Source of the DNA: Gnetum montanum
Lineage: Eukaryota > Streptophyta > Gnetopsida > Gnetales > Gnetaceae
Length of the DNA stretch: 26,926 bases
Assembly (NCBI GenBank): GCA_015680685.1
Contig: MNCI01037842.1
Span: 523,697-550,622, forward strand
Direction of reading: 5' to 3'
Part shown: piece by piece, positions 17,202 through 26,926 of the stretch
Layout of the letters: each line of letters starts with the position of its first letter
Position numbering within the stretch: the first letter of the stretch is position 1
Translations under genes and position numbers: made by a program
The notes under the pieces: generated by a model
Told to the model about the DNA's origin: nothing
What the model saw: the letters and a program-made list of their open reading frames with translations, nothing else
Database searches by the model: none

Positions 17202-18960
17202 AATAACTAGAGTAATAAACATAAGTTGATTGAAGCATTTGCTTAATAACTAAAACTCTATCAACAAGGATGAGCTTTTTTCTTTCCATTTATCAAGCTT
17301 CTATTTAATTTCATTAACCACATAATTCCGCAAAATAGTAATATTAATATCAAAAGAAAAATATATTTCTAAAATTTTGAAGACAAAACCTTTTTCAAGA
17401 TTTTTCAAGGCTTGAGAGTAACCCACTTATCAATATTGTTATTATTATAAAAAATAAATTTTTAACAATTGATCCAAAAGATAAATAACATGCAATTATA
17501 ATATGTTGTAGAGAATTTTTAATCATTAAAAAAAGAATCATCTATGAAGTGCATGTTCAGAAATTTGGCATCTTGACCATCAATTGAAATTCACTTAATG
17601 ATATACCTTTATTGATCATAATGTAGAATATGTGAAAGGAAGTTTGTAGCAATAATAAAAAGATAGGGAGCTAGAGAACAACCTTGATGAATTCATCATT
17701 GAAGAGAAAAGGAGAAGCTTAATGCAAAATTAGTAGTAACTTCAACATTATTATCAATGAGCATGGTGTAGAAAAGATAAATGAAATAATTACCAAATTC
17801 CAATTTATAGAGAGAGAGGTAGGGTATAGATAAGATAAATAAAATAATCACCAAATCAAAATTTATGGAGACAAAATAATAAATTTTCATGCAATCCTAT
17901 CATAAGCTTTAACATAATATATCTTAATAAAAGTAATGTCTTGGTTACTATTAGAAGCCCATTTCATTCCCTCCAAAATTGTAATAACATTATTTAATAT
18001 ATATCACCCTTTAATAAAAATAGTCTCCTAAGGTTTGATGATATCTTCAATAATATTTTGAATTTGGCAAGTCATCAATTTAGTTAAAATTTTATAAGTA
18101 TTATTAAGAAGAGTAATAAGTCCCTACTTACTAATACGTTGAAGATCTCTATTCTTAGGAAAAGGATGAATTATAACTTTATTAATAATTTTACCAAGAG
18201 AAAGTCTTTAATGGATTTTTGAAAAACATAAAAGAAATAATATCTAATGATGTCCCAATGCTTCTTAAAAATTTAATTTAATAGACAAAAATCTAGAGCT
18301 TTACCATTTGCTAAAATAAAGGTTGCTACTTTGATTTATTTCACTATAATTTTTGCTTTAGGAATACTTCAATGCACTTCTATTATAAGATTAGGAATAT
18401 GCATACTAGGGGCTTGGAAGGATTCCTTGCTAAAAGTTTCAGAAGAAAAATTAGAGAAATTATTTGGTATAAAACTATTAATGGTCTTAGAATCTGTAAT
18501 CATGGAGTCATTTATATAAAGTGATTCCACATTAAGCACTTACTCTTTTATTTTACAAATTTTAAAAATTTCTTACAAGGTTCATCTTCAATATTTAGCT
18601 AATCCTTGTAGCTTTTAGTGAAGGCACTTTTATCTTCAAAATCATCTTAACATAATTTAGCATAACGAGTGTTAACTAAAGCTTTTTGAGTTTCGAAATC
18701 AAAGGGAATTTGGTCAAAAAGAATTTTCATTTTCTTCATAAATTTTGTAAAATCTTCTTCAACTTGATGCTTATGCTTAGCAAATTGCTTTCTAAAATAG
18801 CTAGCATAATTTCTGATTCTACAAGTAGTTCACTACTACCACTCAACCCAACTAATATCACTAGTAGGGNGGGTGTTTTTTCTACATTGCATAAAGACTT
18901 CAAAATATTTTTTCCACTAGGTCCTATGAACATATTAGCATTCATAAAAAAAAGCTTATG
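17202..18960 (-). pseudogene. LINE reverse transcriptase domain (ORF2 middle part)
   Basis: This polymerase would copy LINE RNA at a nicked chromosomal site. Minus-strand islands follow the plant LINE order: IIHPFPKNRDLQRIS then GLITLLNNTYKILTKLMT (about 18180-18070), FIKG then LNNVITILEGMKWAS (18030-17960), KIYYVKAYDRIAWKFI (about 17930-17890), CSLAPYLF (near 17680-17655), and NMHFIDDSFF (near 17560), the palm motif with both catalytic Asp residues kept. The first catalytic Asp, normally in L-D-x-x-K-A-[YF]-D, reads Tyr. LIDRVLVIKQMLQSTYVYYS (17280-17215) runs to the insertion point and continues at 8677. A short internal duplication lies at 17772-17876. Confidence 0.8.
17772..17876. repeat. 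~55-bp tandem duplication inside the LINE polymerase
   Basis: AGATAAATGAAATAATTACC with the following ATTC/AATTTATAGAGA recurs as AGATAAATAAAATAATCACC with AAAATTTATGGAGA about 53 bases on. On the minus strand it doubles the segment reading LEFGNYFIYLFYT as a decayed first copy. It explains extra residues between the A and B motifs of the polymerase. Confidence 0.7.
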
Positions 18961-19640
18961 CATTTAAAATGAGAAAGAATTATTTCCAAAGAGAAAATTC
19001 TAATAGATAAATGACTTAACAAAGTAGCATCTATATATACTTCTACTTTTATTTTAGGTTTTCAAAAGAAAACATTAGAGATGTAAAACTAGAGAGAAAA
19101 TGATTTTCTTTAAAATTACACTAATCTTCTTTATCTTCAGAAGATAAATTAGGAGGAATTTCACCAATTTTATGTAAATGACTTTCAACCATATTGAAAA
19201 AACCTCCAATAATCCAAGGAACTTTAGGTAGAGATAGAAAATATTTCCAAACCTTTGATTGATCTTTCGAATTATCATAGACTCTAAATTCTTCCTTTTC
19301 ACTATGACAAGTAATTCAAATAACTTGTTTGAGGCTATCAAAACCAAAATTCAAAACTTTTTCAATTTAATTTATATTAACAAGAATAGAAACACCTCCT
19401 TTATTAACATCATGAGTAGCAAAAAAATGTAATTTTTAAAATGAATTTACCAAAAAATCTAATATCATGCACAAACATTTTAATTTCTTATAGAAAAAGA
19501 AAATTTGAAGATAAATATCAGTTTGAAAGATACTCCTCGACAATCTTTGCTTGGGACCTTTTAGAAAGGCCCAAATATTCTATGATAAAACTAACATTGA
19601 GATGTGGGGAAGGAGGTCTTCATCCTTTATAGTTCAATCT
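18961..19640 (-). pseudogene. LINE apurinic-type endonuclease domain (ORF2 start)
   Basis: In plant L1-type LINEs this N-terminal domain nicks target DNA. On the minus strand, near 19620-19500, a decayed start with FGPF-like and FKLIFIFKF-like sequence corresponds to the SWN-RGL opening. Then THDVNKGGVSILVN (19420-19380), and VPWIIGGFFNMVESHLHKIG (19235-19165), the GDFN motif with the metal-binding Asp read as Phe. EIPPNLSSEDKED follows, as expected. The order endonuclease then polymerase on the same strand supports a single LINE. Confidence 0.7.
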
Positions 19641-20060
19641 TAGCATTTGTCTCAAAATCAATGTCACTAATATCTAAAAAAGCATCGTTCAATAGAAAAA
19701 TATTTAGGACAACATTAAAAATAGAGAGAGAAGGAGATACTTGAGGTTATCAAACTAAAAGTAGTTTTTGCAATCCTCTTCTTTTTGTGTTACACTAAGT
19801 GAAATCTATTTATATTAGTATTTCCATTGTTGGAACCTACTAAAAATTTCATTTTTTCTAAAGAAAAATTTTCTTTAGATATTAATAGTTTACTAGCATC
19901 CTTAGAGTTAAAAGTATTCATAAAATGTTAAGAACTTTTTGAAGAAAATTCCATTTGTACTTGATAAAAACAACCGTTCTTTACCTTTTTTCTTGAAATT
20001 TGTTGTTTCTTTTCCTCATGAATAACCATTTTTTATTGAGAATAGGACTTATTCCAATAA
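19641..20060 (-). pseudogene. Possible LINE upstream ORF remnant
   Basis: Minus-strand reading from 20030 gives MVIHEEKKQQISRKKVKNGC and KDASKLLISKENFSLEKMKF, a basic and Lys-rich stretch with few stops, just upstream of the endonuclease. It could be the end of LINE ORF1 (an RNA-binding protein) or a linker. No zinc knuckle is seen. The call rests on position and composition. Confidence 0.4.
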
Positions 20061-21084
20061 CATAGTCTTTATAGGAAAATAGTTGTAAAATATTTGCAAA
20101 TTATAGCATGTAATTTTCTAAGAAAAAAACTAATTGTTAACCTTTAGTTTTAATTCTATTGTTAAGAAATACACATTCAAGACTATATTGTTAGGTAGAT
20201 AACTAGCATAGTAAATCCTCATCAAATCCCTTGTCTATCTTAATGTTCTATCTATTTTAGATGGGATAAATGCATTACAATGATGATGATAATGATATAT
20301 GTCCTAGGAACCACCCTCTCTAAATAAAAGAAAAAGAAAAAATTAATTCAAACTCATCAATCTTAACATCTAATAAAATTTGAGTTTGAAAGAGGATTGA
20401 ACTATCATGATTTTATTAAAATTGTATGAAAATATATGCCTTAGAGAATTTTCCTTGGAGTTTGAAAGTTACCAATTCAATTTCAAGTGGTGTGCTAATT
20501 TGACACCATTATATTCTTCTTAAGTTTTATGAAAGTATCATGTTGGCTATATATCCCAAGATACATATAGTCAACTAATTTTAAGTTTTAACATCCTAAA
20601 TTCTATCGAAATACCTTAATTTCTCATATTTTAAGATTATTTTAATTCTTTAATTTTTGATTTTTAAGATACATTTAGATTTTTTTTATTAACTCGCAAC
20701 ATAGGCCTATTATTTCTAATTGACTGTATAGTGGTTCTAGAACTTAGCCATATAACATGTGAAATAAACATAAACTTAAATTCCATTTTTGGGAAAAAAA
20801 ATATGTGCAAGCTTCTAACCTATTAGATTACAAACCAATAAAATGAATAGTTAAGCTATCACCTTATTATTAGAACCAAAAATAATAGAGCATAGGTATA
20901 TCCCAAGATTTATAGGAGTTTATAACTTAGTGGTAGAGGTATTTCATTGTTACCTATCATCTTCGTGAAAACATACAAGTTTATTATTTTAAAAATTAGG
21001 ATTATTATAATCAAAATTTTAATAAAATGAACATGAATATATTGGTTATCTTATAGATTCTTTAGAAGATCTAGTATTTCTTTA
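20061..21084. repeat. AT-rich stretch with SINE-like fragments
   Basis: No gene is visible. TATATCCCAAGATACATATAG near 20551 matches the tail of the SINE family. A diverged head-like piece, GTTAAGCTATCACCTTATTATT near 20850-20875, resembles the minus-strand head at 6325-6355, and ATATCCCAAGATTTATAGG near 20900 is again tail-like. These are probably broken SINE copies in minus orientation. Confidence 0.4.
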
Positions 21085-21210
21085 AAATAATGAGGTATTG
21101 ACCTAGTAATAAGACTCTTGATTTGAACACTCCATGTTATTAGATTTTTGGGGCAAACGTTGAATTATAAAGTTCTATGTTAATTATATGTCTTACGGAT
21201 AAATATGTTT
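21085..21210 (+). repeat. tRNA-derived SINE copy, plus strand
   Basis: The head reads TTGACCTAGTAATAAGACTC then TTGATTTGAACACTCCATG; the box B region is decayed. The body TATAAAGTTCTATGTTAATT then ATATGTCTTACGGAT matches the reverse complement of the copy at 6984-7097. It shows that the family occurs in both orientations here. Confidence 0.6.
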
Positions 21211-21449
21211 TAAAATAATATTTTTAATTCCAACATTATTTACCCTTAATGTTTTTCCAATAGCTATTTTTTAAAGCTATTTAATCTTCCATTAATTTCT
21301 TAGAAAGCGAAATAGGAAATTATGAGTCTTGTTAATATCATTAAGCATATGGAATCAAATTCCATCATAGTTTGTTTTCTTATATGTGTTTTTTCTTGAA
21401 ATTAATCTCATTAAGCATGAAAGAAAATTGGTTATTACAAGTAGGAGGT

Positions 21450-21980
21450 AATTATGACATCCCATTCTCAGATGTCATGGCAAACATTAGATATATGTTA
21501 TATTAAACATTATGTGTAAAGGAAATAACAAGAAAAATGTAGAAGAAAAAGAGAAAAGAAAGATTTATTGATATGGAGTGGAGTATCTAGATCATGATTT
21601 GAGATTGTACCTTTGTGTTTTCTTCCTCCATAATCTATCCATTAGAGACAATCTAGCATTACCACCATGGTTAGGCCTACAATTAGCTAGAAGGGATAGA
21701 TAGTCCTCTTCCTATCTCTCTTCACTCAACACCCATGACTTACATTTACCAACTTTTCCAATCCATGCTAACATGACCTCTAAGCTCAAGTATAGATGCA
21801 TTAGGTAAAACCTCCAAAGGTTACCTCAAGAGGCACATTCATTATTATAATGCACATTTTTAATTCTTAATTACAACACACCCTTTTGGGGCTTGTTACG
21901 ATAACAATAACACTTGTTATGAAGAGGCATCATCTTTGTTATGTAGCAACACCATTTGGGAATGGGGACATTATAATATA
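21450..21980 (-). repeat. LTR with inverted termini, next to a polypurine tract
   Basis: The plus strand starts TAATTATGACATCCCATTC and ends GGGAATGGGGACATTATAAT; the two ends are imperfect inverted copies over about 20 bases, as LTR ends are. On the minus strand the LTR is preceded by AAGGTGGGGGTA, a polypurine tract, so this is the 3' LTR of a minus-strand element whose body would extend right. An AATAAA lies on the minus strand near 21565. Its partner LTR is not found. Confidence 0.55.
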
Positions 21981-21991
21981 CCCCCACCTTA
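21979..21991 (-). other. Polypurine tract (plus-strand primer)
   Basis: The minus strand reads CTAAGGTGGGGGTA directly before the LTR ending at about 21980. In LTR elements this purine run escapes RNase H and primes the second DNA strand. Confidence 0.5.
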
Positions 21992-23430
21992 GGTTGTATT
22001 CTTCCCTGAATAAGTCTATGTTCACTATCTTTTTCTAGCTCCAATGCTTTTTTTATGATCCTATGCTCTAATAATTTGATTTCTCCTTTGAACTTGACGT
22101 TGTTTATTACTTACTCAGTAAAAAGAATATATGTGAAAGGAATATATATAAGCATGAAATATTTTTTATTAATACTTACCTCATTTTCTATGATAATGAC
22201 AAGAGATGAATTAAAGATCTACCAACCACCAATCACTAGTTCTAACTATGGTCACAAAAGTGCAACTTGCATTTGGTTACCCAAGTGAAGGTAGGAAAAA
22301 TCCTTTATTTCCAACTTCCATTACCTTAAATATTTTAATTATCTAATTAAAATATAAATTAAACAAAGAAGAAAATAATAAGATTATAAATAAAAGTAAG
22401 CGTAAGATACTTCCTAATCTTGATCAACCTTATGAATTAATGGACATATTTGCAGTTCTACCACAAGTGGTATATGATCGGATGGTCTTGTCTTGGATGG
22501 AAATGCTTGATCTTGATTCTTCTCATCTTCTTCTTTAGAAATTAACTCTAATAACTTGATAACTTGGAACAATCAGACATTGTGCTAAATATAATCTAAG
22601 GTCTGAATGAAGATTGTTGTTGGCTCATTCTCATTAATCATAGTAGGGTAATTGGTAAACTATGGTTCTTGATGAGTACTATCTATCAACATCATCTACT
22701 CTTGAGTTTAGGAATCTAAGTTATCTATTGAAGATTTGAAGTAAGTAGAATATGCACTATCCAATGGAATTACATGTTGAATTGATGGAAACATCTTATT
22801 CAAATTAGGATCATCTTCCATGGATTCCTTTACACATCCATTTGAAGAATTGATAAACACTATCCAACTTTCGCACTAAAGTATCCAAAAAGTACAATTG
22901 GTACTGAAACACTATATTTAAGAAATAATTTATTCTTCAAAATTTGATCTATTTTCTTAATCAAGTATGCCTCTTAACATAGTCTAACATGTAGACATGT
23001 TGATTTAGCAATCATATATGTGTTGACTACACATACACATCTTCCTAATAGTTGATTTTTAGAATCACTACCAAGGCTATTGGATTTTTCTAAAATCTTG
23101 TAACTCTACTAATATGCATGGGTATTAACACTCATATGAATCCAAGGCCCATGGTGGACATAGTAGATGTTGTTTCTTACTTGCTAGGGATCTTGCAAGC
23201 ACATTGTTTGTTGCAACTTTCATTCTTATTATTGGATTTCCTTCTAGATCACTTCTCTTCATGGGTATCATGCACATTGTGGAAATGAGATTATGGATCT
23301 CCTTATTGTTCTTCATTATGATTTGGTTGTAAAATGAATTGATATACATATTCTTGATCATTTTTATTCATGAAATGAACTAATACATTAATTGATTAAC
23401 TAATTTACTACATTATCTAATTCTTAACAA
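21992..23430. other. Unassigned stretch, possibly the 3' part of a decayed LTR element
   Basis: By its place to the right of a polypurine tract, this should be the 3' internal region of a minus-strand element. The minus strand has coding-like runs near 22830-22710 (MEDDPNLNKMFPSIQHVI, SAYSTYFKSSIDNLDS) that have the feel of the Pro/Ser-rich linker in Ty1/copia pol, but no firm motif. Nothing else is recognisable. Confidence 0.3.
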
Positions 23431-23437
23431 TATTTCT

Positions 23438-23448
23438 ACCCCCCTTAA
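23438..23448 (-). other. G-rich tract followed by an LTR-like start (copia style)
   Basis: The minus strand reads CTTAAGGGGGGTAGAAATAT, then TGTTAAGAATTAGATAATG. Ty1/copia elements in plants commonly show a G-run ending the internal region just before an LTR that starts TGTTA. No second LTR is visible in the window, so this is a candidate only. Confidence 0.3.
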
Positions 23449-23854
23449 GGACATTGACTCTTGTAGTGTACTAATGATAAACTAGAGTTTTAGGATGCTA
23501 ATATTATCTATTTACATAGGATAAACCCTTAATCTTAAGATCCAAGATGGTTTGATAGGTTAAATTTATACGTTTTGATGATTAAATTGGTAGGCAAAGT
23601 TAACTAGTCTAAATAGATGAAAAATAGAGGTTTAAATTGATGTAAATGTTGGTAGTGTAGGATCCATCTTCCTAACTAATAATCATTTGATTTTTCAAAA
23701 ATACAATGAAGTATTATTCATGGTAGGAGTCTTTTCTTGGTAACCCTAGGTTACAAATTCAATTTTATTATGTAGTACTAAGTTTTAAACTAAAAAAAGT
23801 TCTATATGAAAAATTTTGAAATGAGTGGAATCCAAAATAAGTTAGAATTATATA
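23449..23854. other. No recognisable feature
   Basis: About 400 AT-rich bases between the G-run and the next SINE copy. I see no coding frame, repeat or regulatory signal that I can support. Confidence 0.5.
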
Positions 23855-23943
23855 CACACCAAGACATGTAGCTCAATTAGAATTTTATCTATCTAAGCAT
23901 TACCCACTAGAAGTGAAACCATGGCTTGGAGCTTCTAAATCAG
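23855..23943 (-). repeat. tRNA-derived SINE copy, head truncated
   Basis: The plus strand reads AAGACATGTAGCTCAATTAG, AGCATTACCCACTAGAAG, then ACCATGGCTTGGAGCTTC and AAATCAGG. It agrees with the minus-strand copies at 6870-7097, but at 23943 the match stops where GAGTCTTACC would follow. The break coincides with the TG start of the LTR-like stretch at 23945. Confidence 0.6.
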
Positions 23944-23944
23944 G

Positions 23945-24798
23945 TGTAATAATCTCATAATAATCTGTAATAGTAAGAACTAAGGCTTTGTAGTGGATCA
24001 TTATTGGCTTGTGTGATGCCATAATAATGTGGAATGACTTGAGGCTCAGTACTGGATCTCTATATATTACTCGGATTTATGCATGTGACTACTATAGGTA
24101 TGGTTGCCATGTATGAGTTTGTATGATTGTTATGAGACACTCATTGTGATATGAATTTTCATATGTGATGTTTAAGCATGGTTACCATGTATGCACTACA
24201 TGTATGTCTATGATGTAATGATTTGTATGCATGTAGTGCCTAGAGTACATGTGTTACTAAAATTCAATATAAGATGTTCTCTTTCTCCATTATTTTTCTC
24301 TAGTGTAATGCTTGTTAGCAATCTACAAGGAAAAATTTAAAGGCTTCCCACTTAGTACATGTTATGTCTATATTCTGCAAGTGATGTAGCTAGAGTTGTA
24401 GGAATCCACTAGGACTAATGGGAAGGATGGAAGCTAGGTATTTATACATTTTTGTGTTTTGGCTATGTATGTGGTATGTATAGTTGATGAGCTAAGTCTT
24501 TGTATTCATGCATGACATTGGTATATATGTTATTTTAAGGATGTGAATAACAAGGTAGATGATTTATGAGCTAATAATAACATATGATGCTTTGAGTTAT
24601 GAGTGTGTTTCATGTGCACCTATTAGGTAACTTTAAGTTATTATGATGGCTTCTGCATTGACTATGCTGGTCAATAGTATGTATCATGTATAGTTAACAT
24701 TTATACATTGATGTCTGTATGATTTTGGAAGTAGTATCATTCAAGCCTAGGTGTGGTACGAGGGTGTTATGGTTATATCATCATATGTGCATAATACA
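23945..24798. repeat. LTR-like stretch (TGTAATAATC ... GCATAATACA)
   Basis: It starts TGTAATAATCTC at the point where the SINE is cut, and at 24798 there is GCATAATACA, roughly the inverted copy of the start; TG...CA ends and the ~850-bp length suit an LTR. A TATATATTAC sequence lies near 24060. The rest of the SINE head is not found at 24799, so it is not a simple solo LTR. Orientation is undecided. Confidence 0.35.
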
Positions 24799-25199
24799 GA
24801 ATAAAAATATGTAGAGTCAAATATTTATAAAAAAATAATAATTAAGAGAAGATATACTTTAAAATATAATTTGATCTCTAGATTGAATCACTAAATATAT
24901 AAAAGATCTATATACAAAAATTTAATAAAGTATTTTAACAATAAAATTATATTTACTTAAGTAATAGTATAATCCTTCTTTTTAATTCATGAAATTAAAA
25001 ATACTTATTGGAATCCATGTGATAATTTTAAATTAAATTTATGCAAAATTTCATTTTGTAACATTTGCTTCCCTACTTCCAGAATTTTCTTCTTAGAAAA
25101 AGTTAGGAAATTTATCTCTTATTTCTCCTTTATTTCCAAAAGTTGCTTCTTAGTTTCTATATTGTTTGTAGAGAATCATTATGATAGTAATTAATTTAC
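24799..25199. other. AT-rich stretch, nothing recognised
   Basis: Very AT-rich sequence between the LTR-like stretch and the integrase relic. By position it may be the 3' untranslated end of the minus-strand Ty3 relic to its right. No polypurine tract is evident at 24799. Confidence 0.4.
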
Positions 25200-26392
25200 T
25201 TCATAGTTTTCTTTCTTATTAATATATAATCCTTATAAGATATTCTTGGTAAGTAATATTTAGTTGGAAGTCAATTTCTTATCATTGTATAATATGACTT
25301 TAATTTAGAACTTACCTTTTCAAGAGGGAAATATGAAGGACATTTAGAATTCCTTTTAGACATGAGAACAAGACTAACTGATATGTTATATTTCTAATTC
25401 TTTTTATTATTTCAAATAGACGAACATATCTTAGGGATAATTACTTTTATAAAGATGTAATTCTCAAATTGAAATTCAAGTAGTATTTGATTATGATTAG
25501 CATACTTAGTATAAATATATTTTGTGATTTGATTAGTCAAATATGTGCATATTTGCATTCTATCCTTGATAGTGGTCTAACAAATAGGTGATCAACATTG
25601 TCTACCATAAAGTATCTCATAAGAAGTAGCCTTAATGCTTCCTTGATAATCAATATTGTATATGAATTCTACAAAAGATAACATTTTATCCCAATCCTAC
25701 TTATATTAAAATGTGCATGCTTAAAGCATATTGTAATATCACTAGCTGTAGCAATGCTATAAGTAGAAAGGAAATGAGAAAATTTTCTTAACAACTCTAT
25801 GACCATCAATATAGCATTAAAATTTCTTGTAGTCTCTAATAATCCCATTATCAAATCCATGCTAATGACCTTCCACTTTCATTGGGTTATATCATGAACA
25901 TAAAGCAATCCTGCTAGTTTTGATGCTCTACTTTAACTTGTTGGAGATTAAACATCTAGAAAAAAAGGGCAACTATTCCTTGCTTTATATTATGTAACCA
26001 ATATAATTTTCTTAAAATTCGAAATATTTTATTTTATCTAATGTGCATTTGATACTTACTAGCATGAGTTTTCTCCAATAATTTTAAGCTTTTAGGCATA
26101 TATACCATACATTTAAATCATAATTATTCTCTTTCTTCCTTTTCTTAAAATAAATAATCAAAAGGCATCTATCTTAATTATTAAGGCTTTTATTGGTACG
26201 AAATATCTAAATTTTTTTCTTCTATAATCATATCCATTAAATTGGGTTGTGCAACTAACTTATTTATCTTTCTTGTCTCCCTAATACATGCATTATCTAC
26301 TACACTTGCCTTTCCAAGATGATATTTAATATCAAAATCAAAGTTTATAAGTAGTTTAATCCATTCCTTATATCACAAATTTAATTATTAAT
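25200..26392 (-). pseudogene. Ty3/gypsy pol relic: RNase H end, integrase, C-terminal domain
   Basis: Minus-strand islands follow Ty3 pol order. LINFDFDIKYHLGKASVV with VDNA (about 26360-26290) is the end of RNase H. A decayed zinc-binding region ends with IKQGIVALFSRCL (near 25970) and LAGLLYVHDITQ. The integrase core begins KWKVISMDLIMGLLE (25880-25850) and FSHFLSTYSIATASDI (near 25780-25735). It then jumps to DWDKMLSFVEFIYN and YEILYGRQC (25700-25600), which normally lie far downstream. SPIC, then LEFQFENYIFIKV (near 25480-25450), belong to the C-terminal region. The second Asp and the Glu of the D-D-E triad are deleted. Upstream reverse transcriptase is missing; the relic is cut at 26392 by the LTR-like sequence. 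Confidence 0.8.
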
Positions 26393-26394
26393 AG

Positions 26395-26926
26395 TGATGA
26401 GTCACATTTAGGGTTTTTTCAATGAGGGATTTGATGTGTTGATGTGGCCCCATCAATGTAGTGTTTGGTTTTGCCTATAAATGCATGCTCACTAGTTGCA
26501 TTTATGGTAATAAGTCTCATAGTTATAGTGAAGCTCTTGTAGTTTTGTCATTCAAAAGTTAGAATATTTTTCTAAGTGCCCATAGTAGGAGTCAAAAAGT
26601 GCATGGATCTTTATTTGAGCACTATTGTACCTAAGCATGGTAGTGTGTGTAATAATAATATAGGTTTTCTAATAAACCTTGTAGCACTTTGAAATAGATT
26701 AATTAGTCTCTTTATGCATTTAATATTTTAAGAAATTTTCCTTAATGTTCTAATAATTAAGTAATTAATTAATCTAAATTAAGCTATATTAAATGGTAAT
26801 TAATAAAGCACATAAGTACGACCACTTCTAGCATACACTTGGTGCTTGGTAATCCTAGTAATGCTTAACATTTGGTAACCTAGTAGCATTAAATGTGTTC
26901 AAGATGTGTACGACAAGAGAGAAAGG
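26395..26926 (+). repeat. LTR-like sequence with TATA box, runs off the window
   Basis: Similarity to RNase H stops at about 26392, and an unrelated sequence begins TGATGAGTCACATTTAGGG. The plus strand has GCCTATAAATGCATGC (TATA box at about 26475-26481) and, farther on, AATAAACCTTG (near 26670), a possible poly-A signal. These features and the abrupt edge suggest an inserted LTR in plus orientation. It is not similar to the other LTRs here beyond the first few bases. Confidence 0.45.

Noticed and set aside
20931-20990. tRNA-like phrase ATAACTTAGTGGTAGAGG
   Set aside because: Good box A resemblance but no box B at the right distance and no cloverleaf pairing.
23125-23361. 78-codon minus-strand ORF with SLASKKQHLLCPP, considered as a copia pre-integrase motif
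   Set aside because: The required His/Cys spacing of the GAG-pre-integrase domain is not there.

Overview
This is nuclear DNA from a land plant with a large, repeat-filled genome. The evidence is the density of decayed Ty3/gypsy-type LTR retrotransposons, a plant-type LINE and tRNA-derived SINE copies, the AT-rich and CpG-poor composition, and the absence of any host gene. The species cannot be named from the sequence; a gymnosperm-like or other giant plant genome is only a guess. No open reading frame here looks like a working gene. Every protein-coding trace belongs to a mobile element and carries stops, frameshifts or lost catalytic residues.

Layout. (1) 1-~5860: 5' half of a Ty3/gypsy element on the minus strand. 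It has an LTR with CCAAT and TATA boxes, a 15/16-bp minisatellite and ~180-bp tandem repeats upstream of the promoter, a primer-binding-site candidate (4076-4092), a leader with a 17-bp minisatellite, then gag and retropepsin. The element runs off the left edge. (2) 5861-7110: a plus-strand gag relic and several tRNA-derived SINE copies. (3) 7160-8682 and 17202-~20060: two halves of one minus-strand LINE (endonuclease, reverse transcriptase, C-terminal zinc-binding region). (4) 8683-17196: an 8.5-kb LTR retrotransposon inserted into that LINE, with ~0.9-kb LTRs and a 5-bp target duplication ATCCT. It encodes gag and protease on the minus strand. I find no reverse transcriptase or integrase; where they should be there is an unrecognised coiled-coil ORF. 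(5) 20060-23850: AT-rich sequence with SINE pieces, one LTR (21450-21980) followed by a polypurine tract, and another G-run. (6) 23945-24798: an LTR-like stretch. (7) 25200-26392: a minus-strand RNase H-integrase relic with its catalytic core deleted. (8) 26395-26926: an LTR-like plus-strand sequence that runs off the right edge.

The best candidate for something undescribed is the 8.5-kb element. It looks like a non-autonomous gag-protease retrotransposon carrying an extra coiled-coil protein, with a short U3 holding three ~30-bp repeats just upstream of a TATA box. One exact 46-bp duplication around a single N (5487-5579) is almost certainly an assembly artefact.
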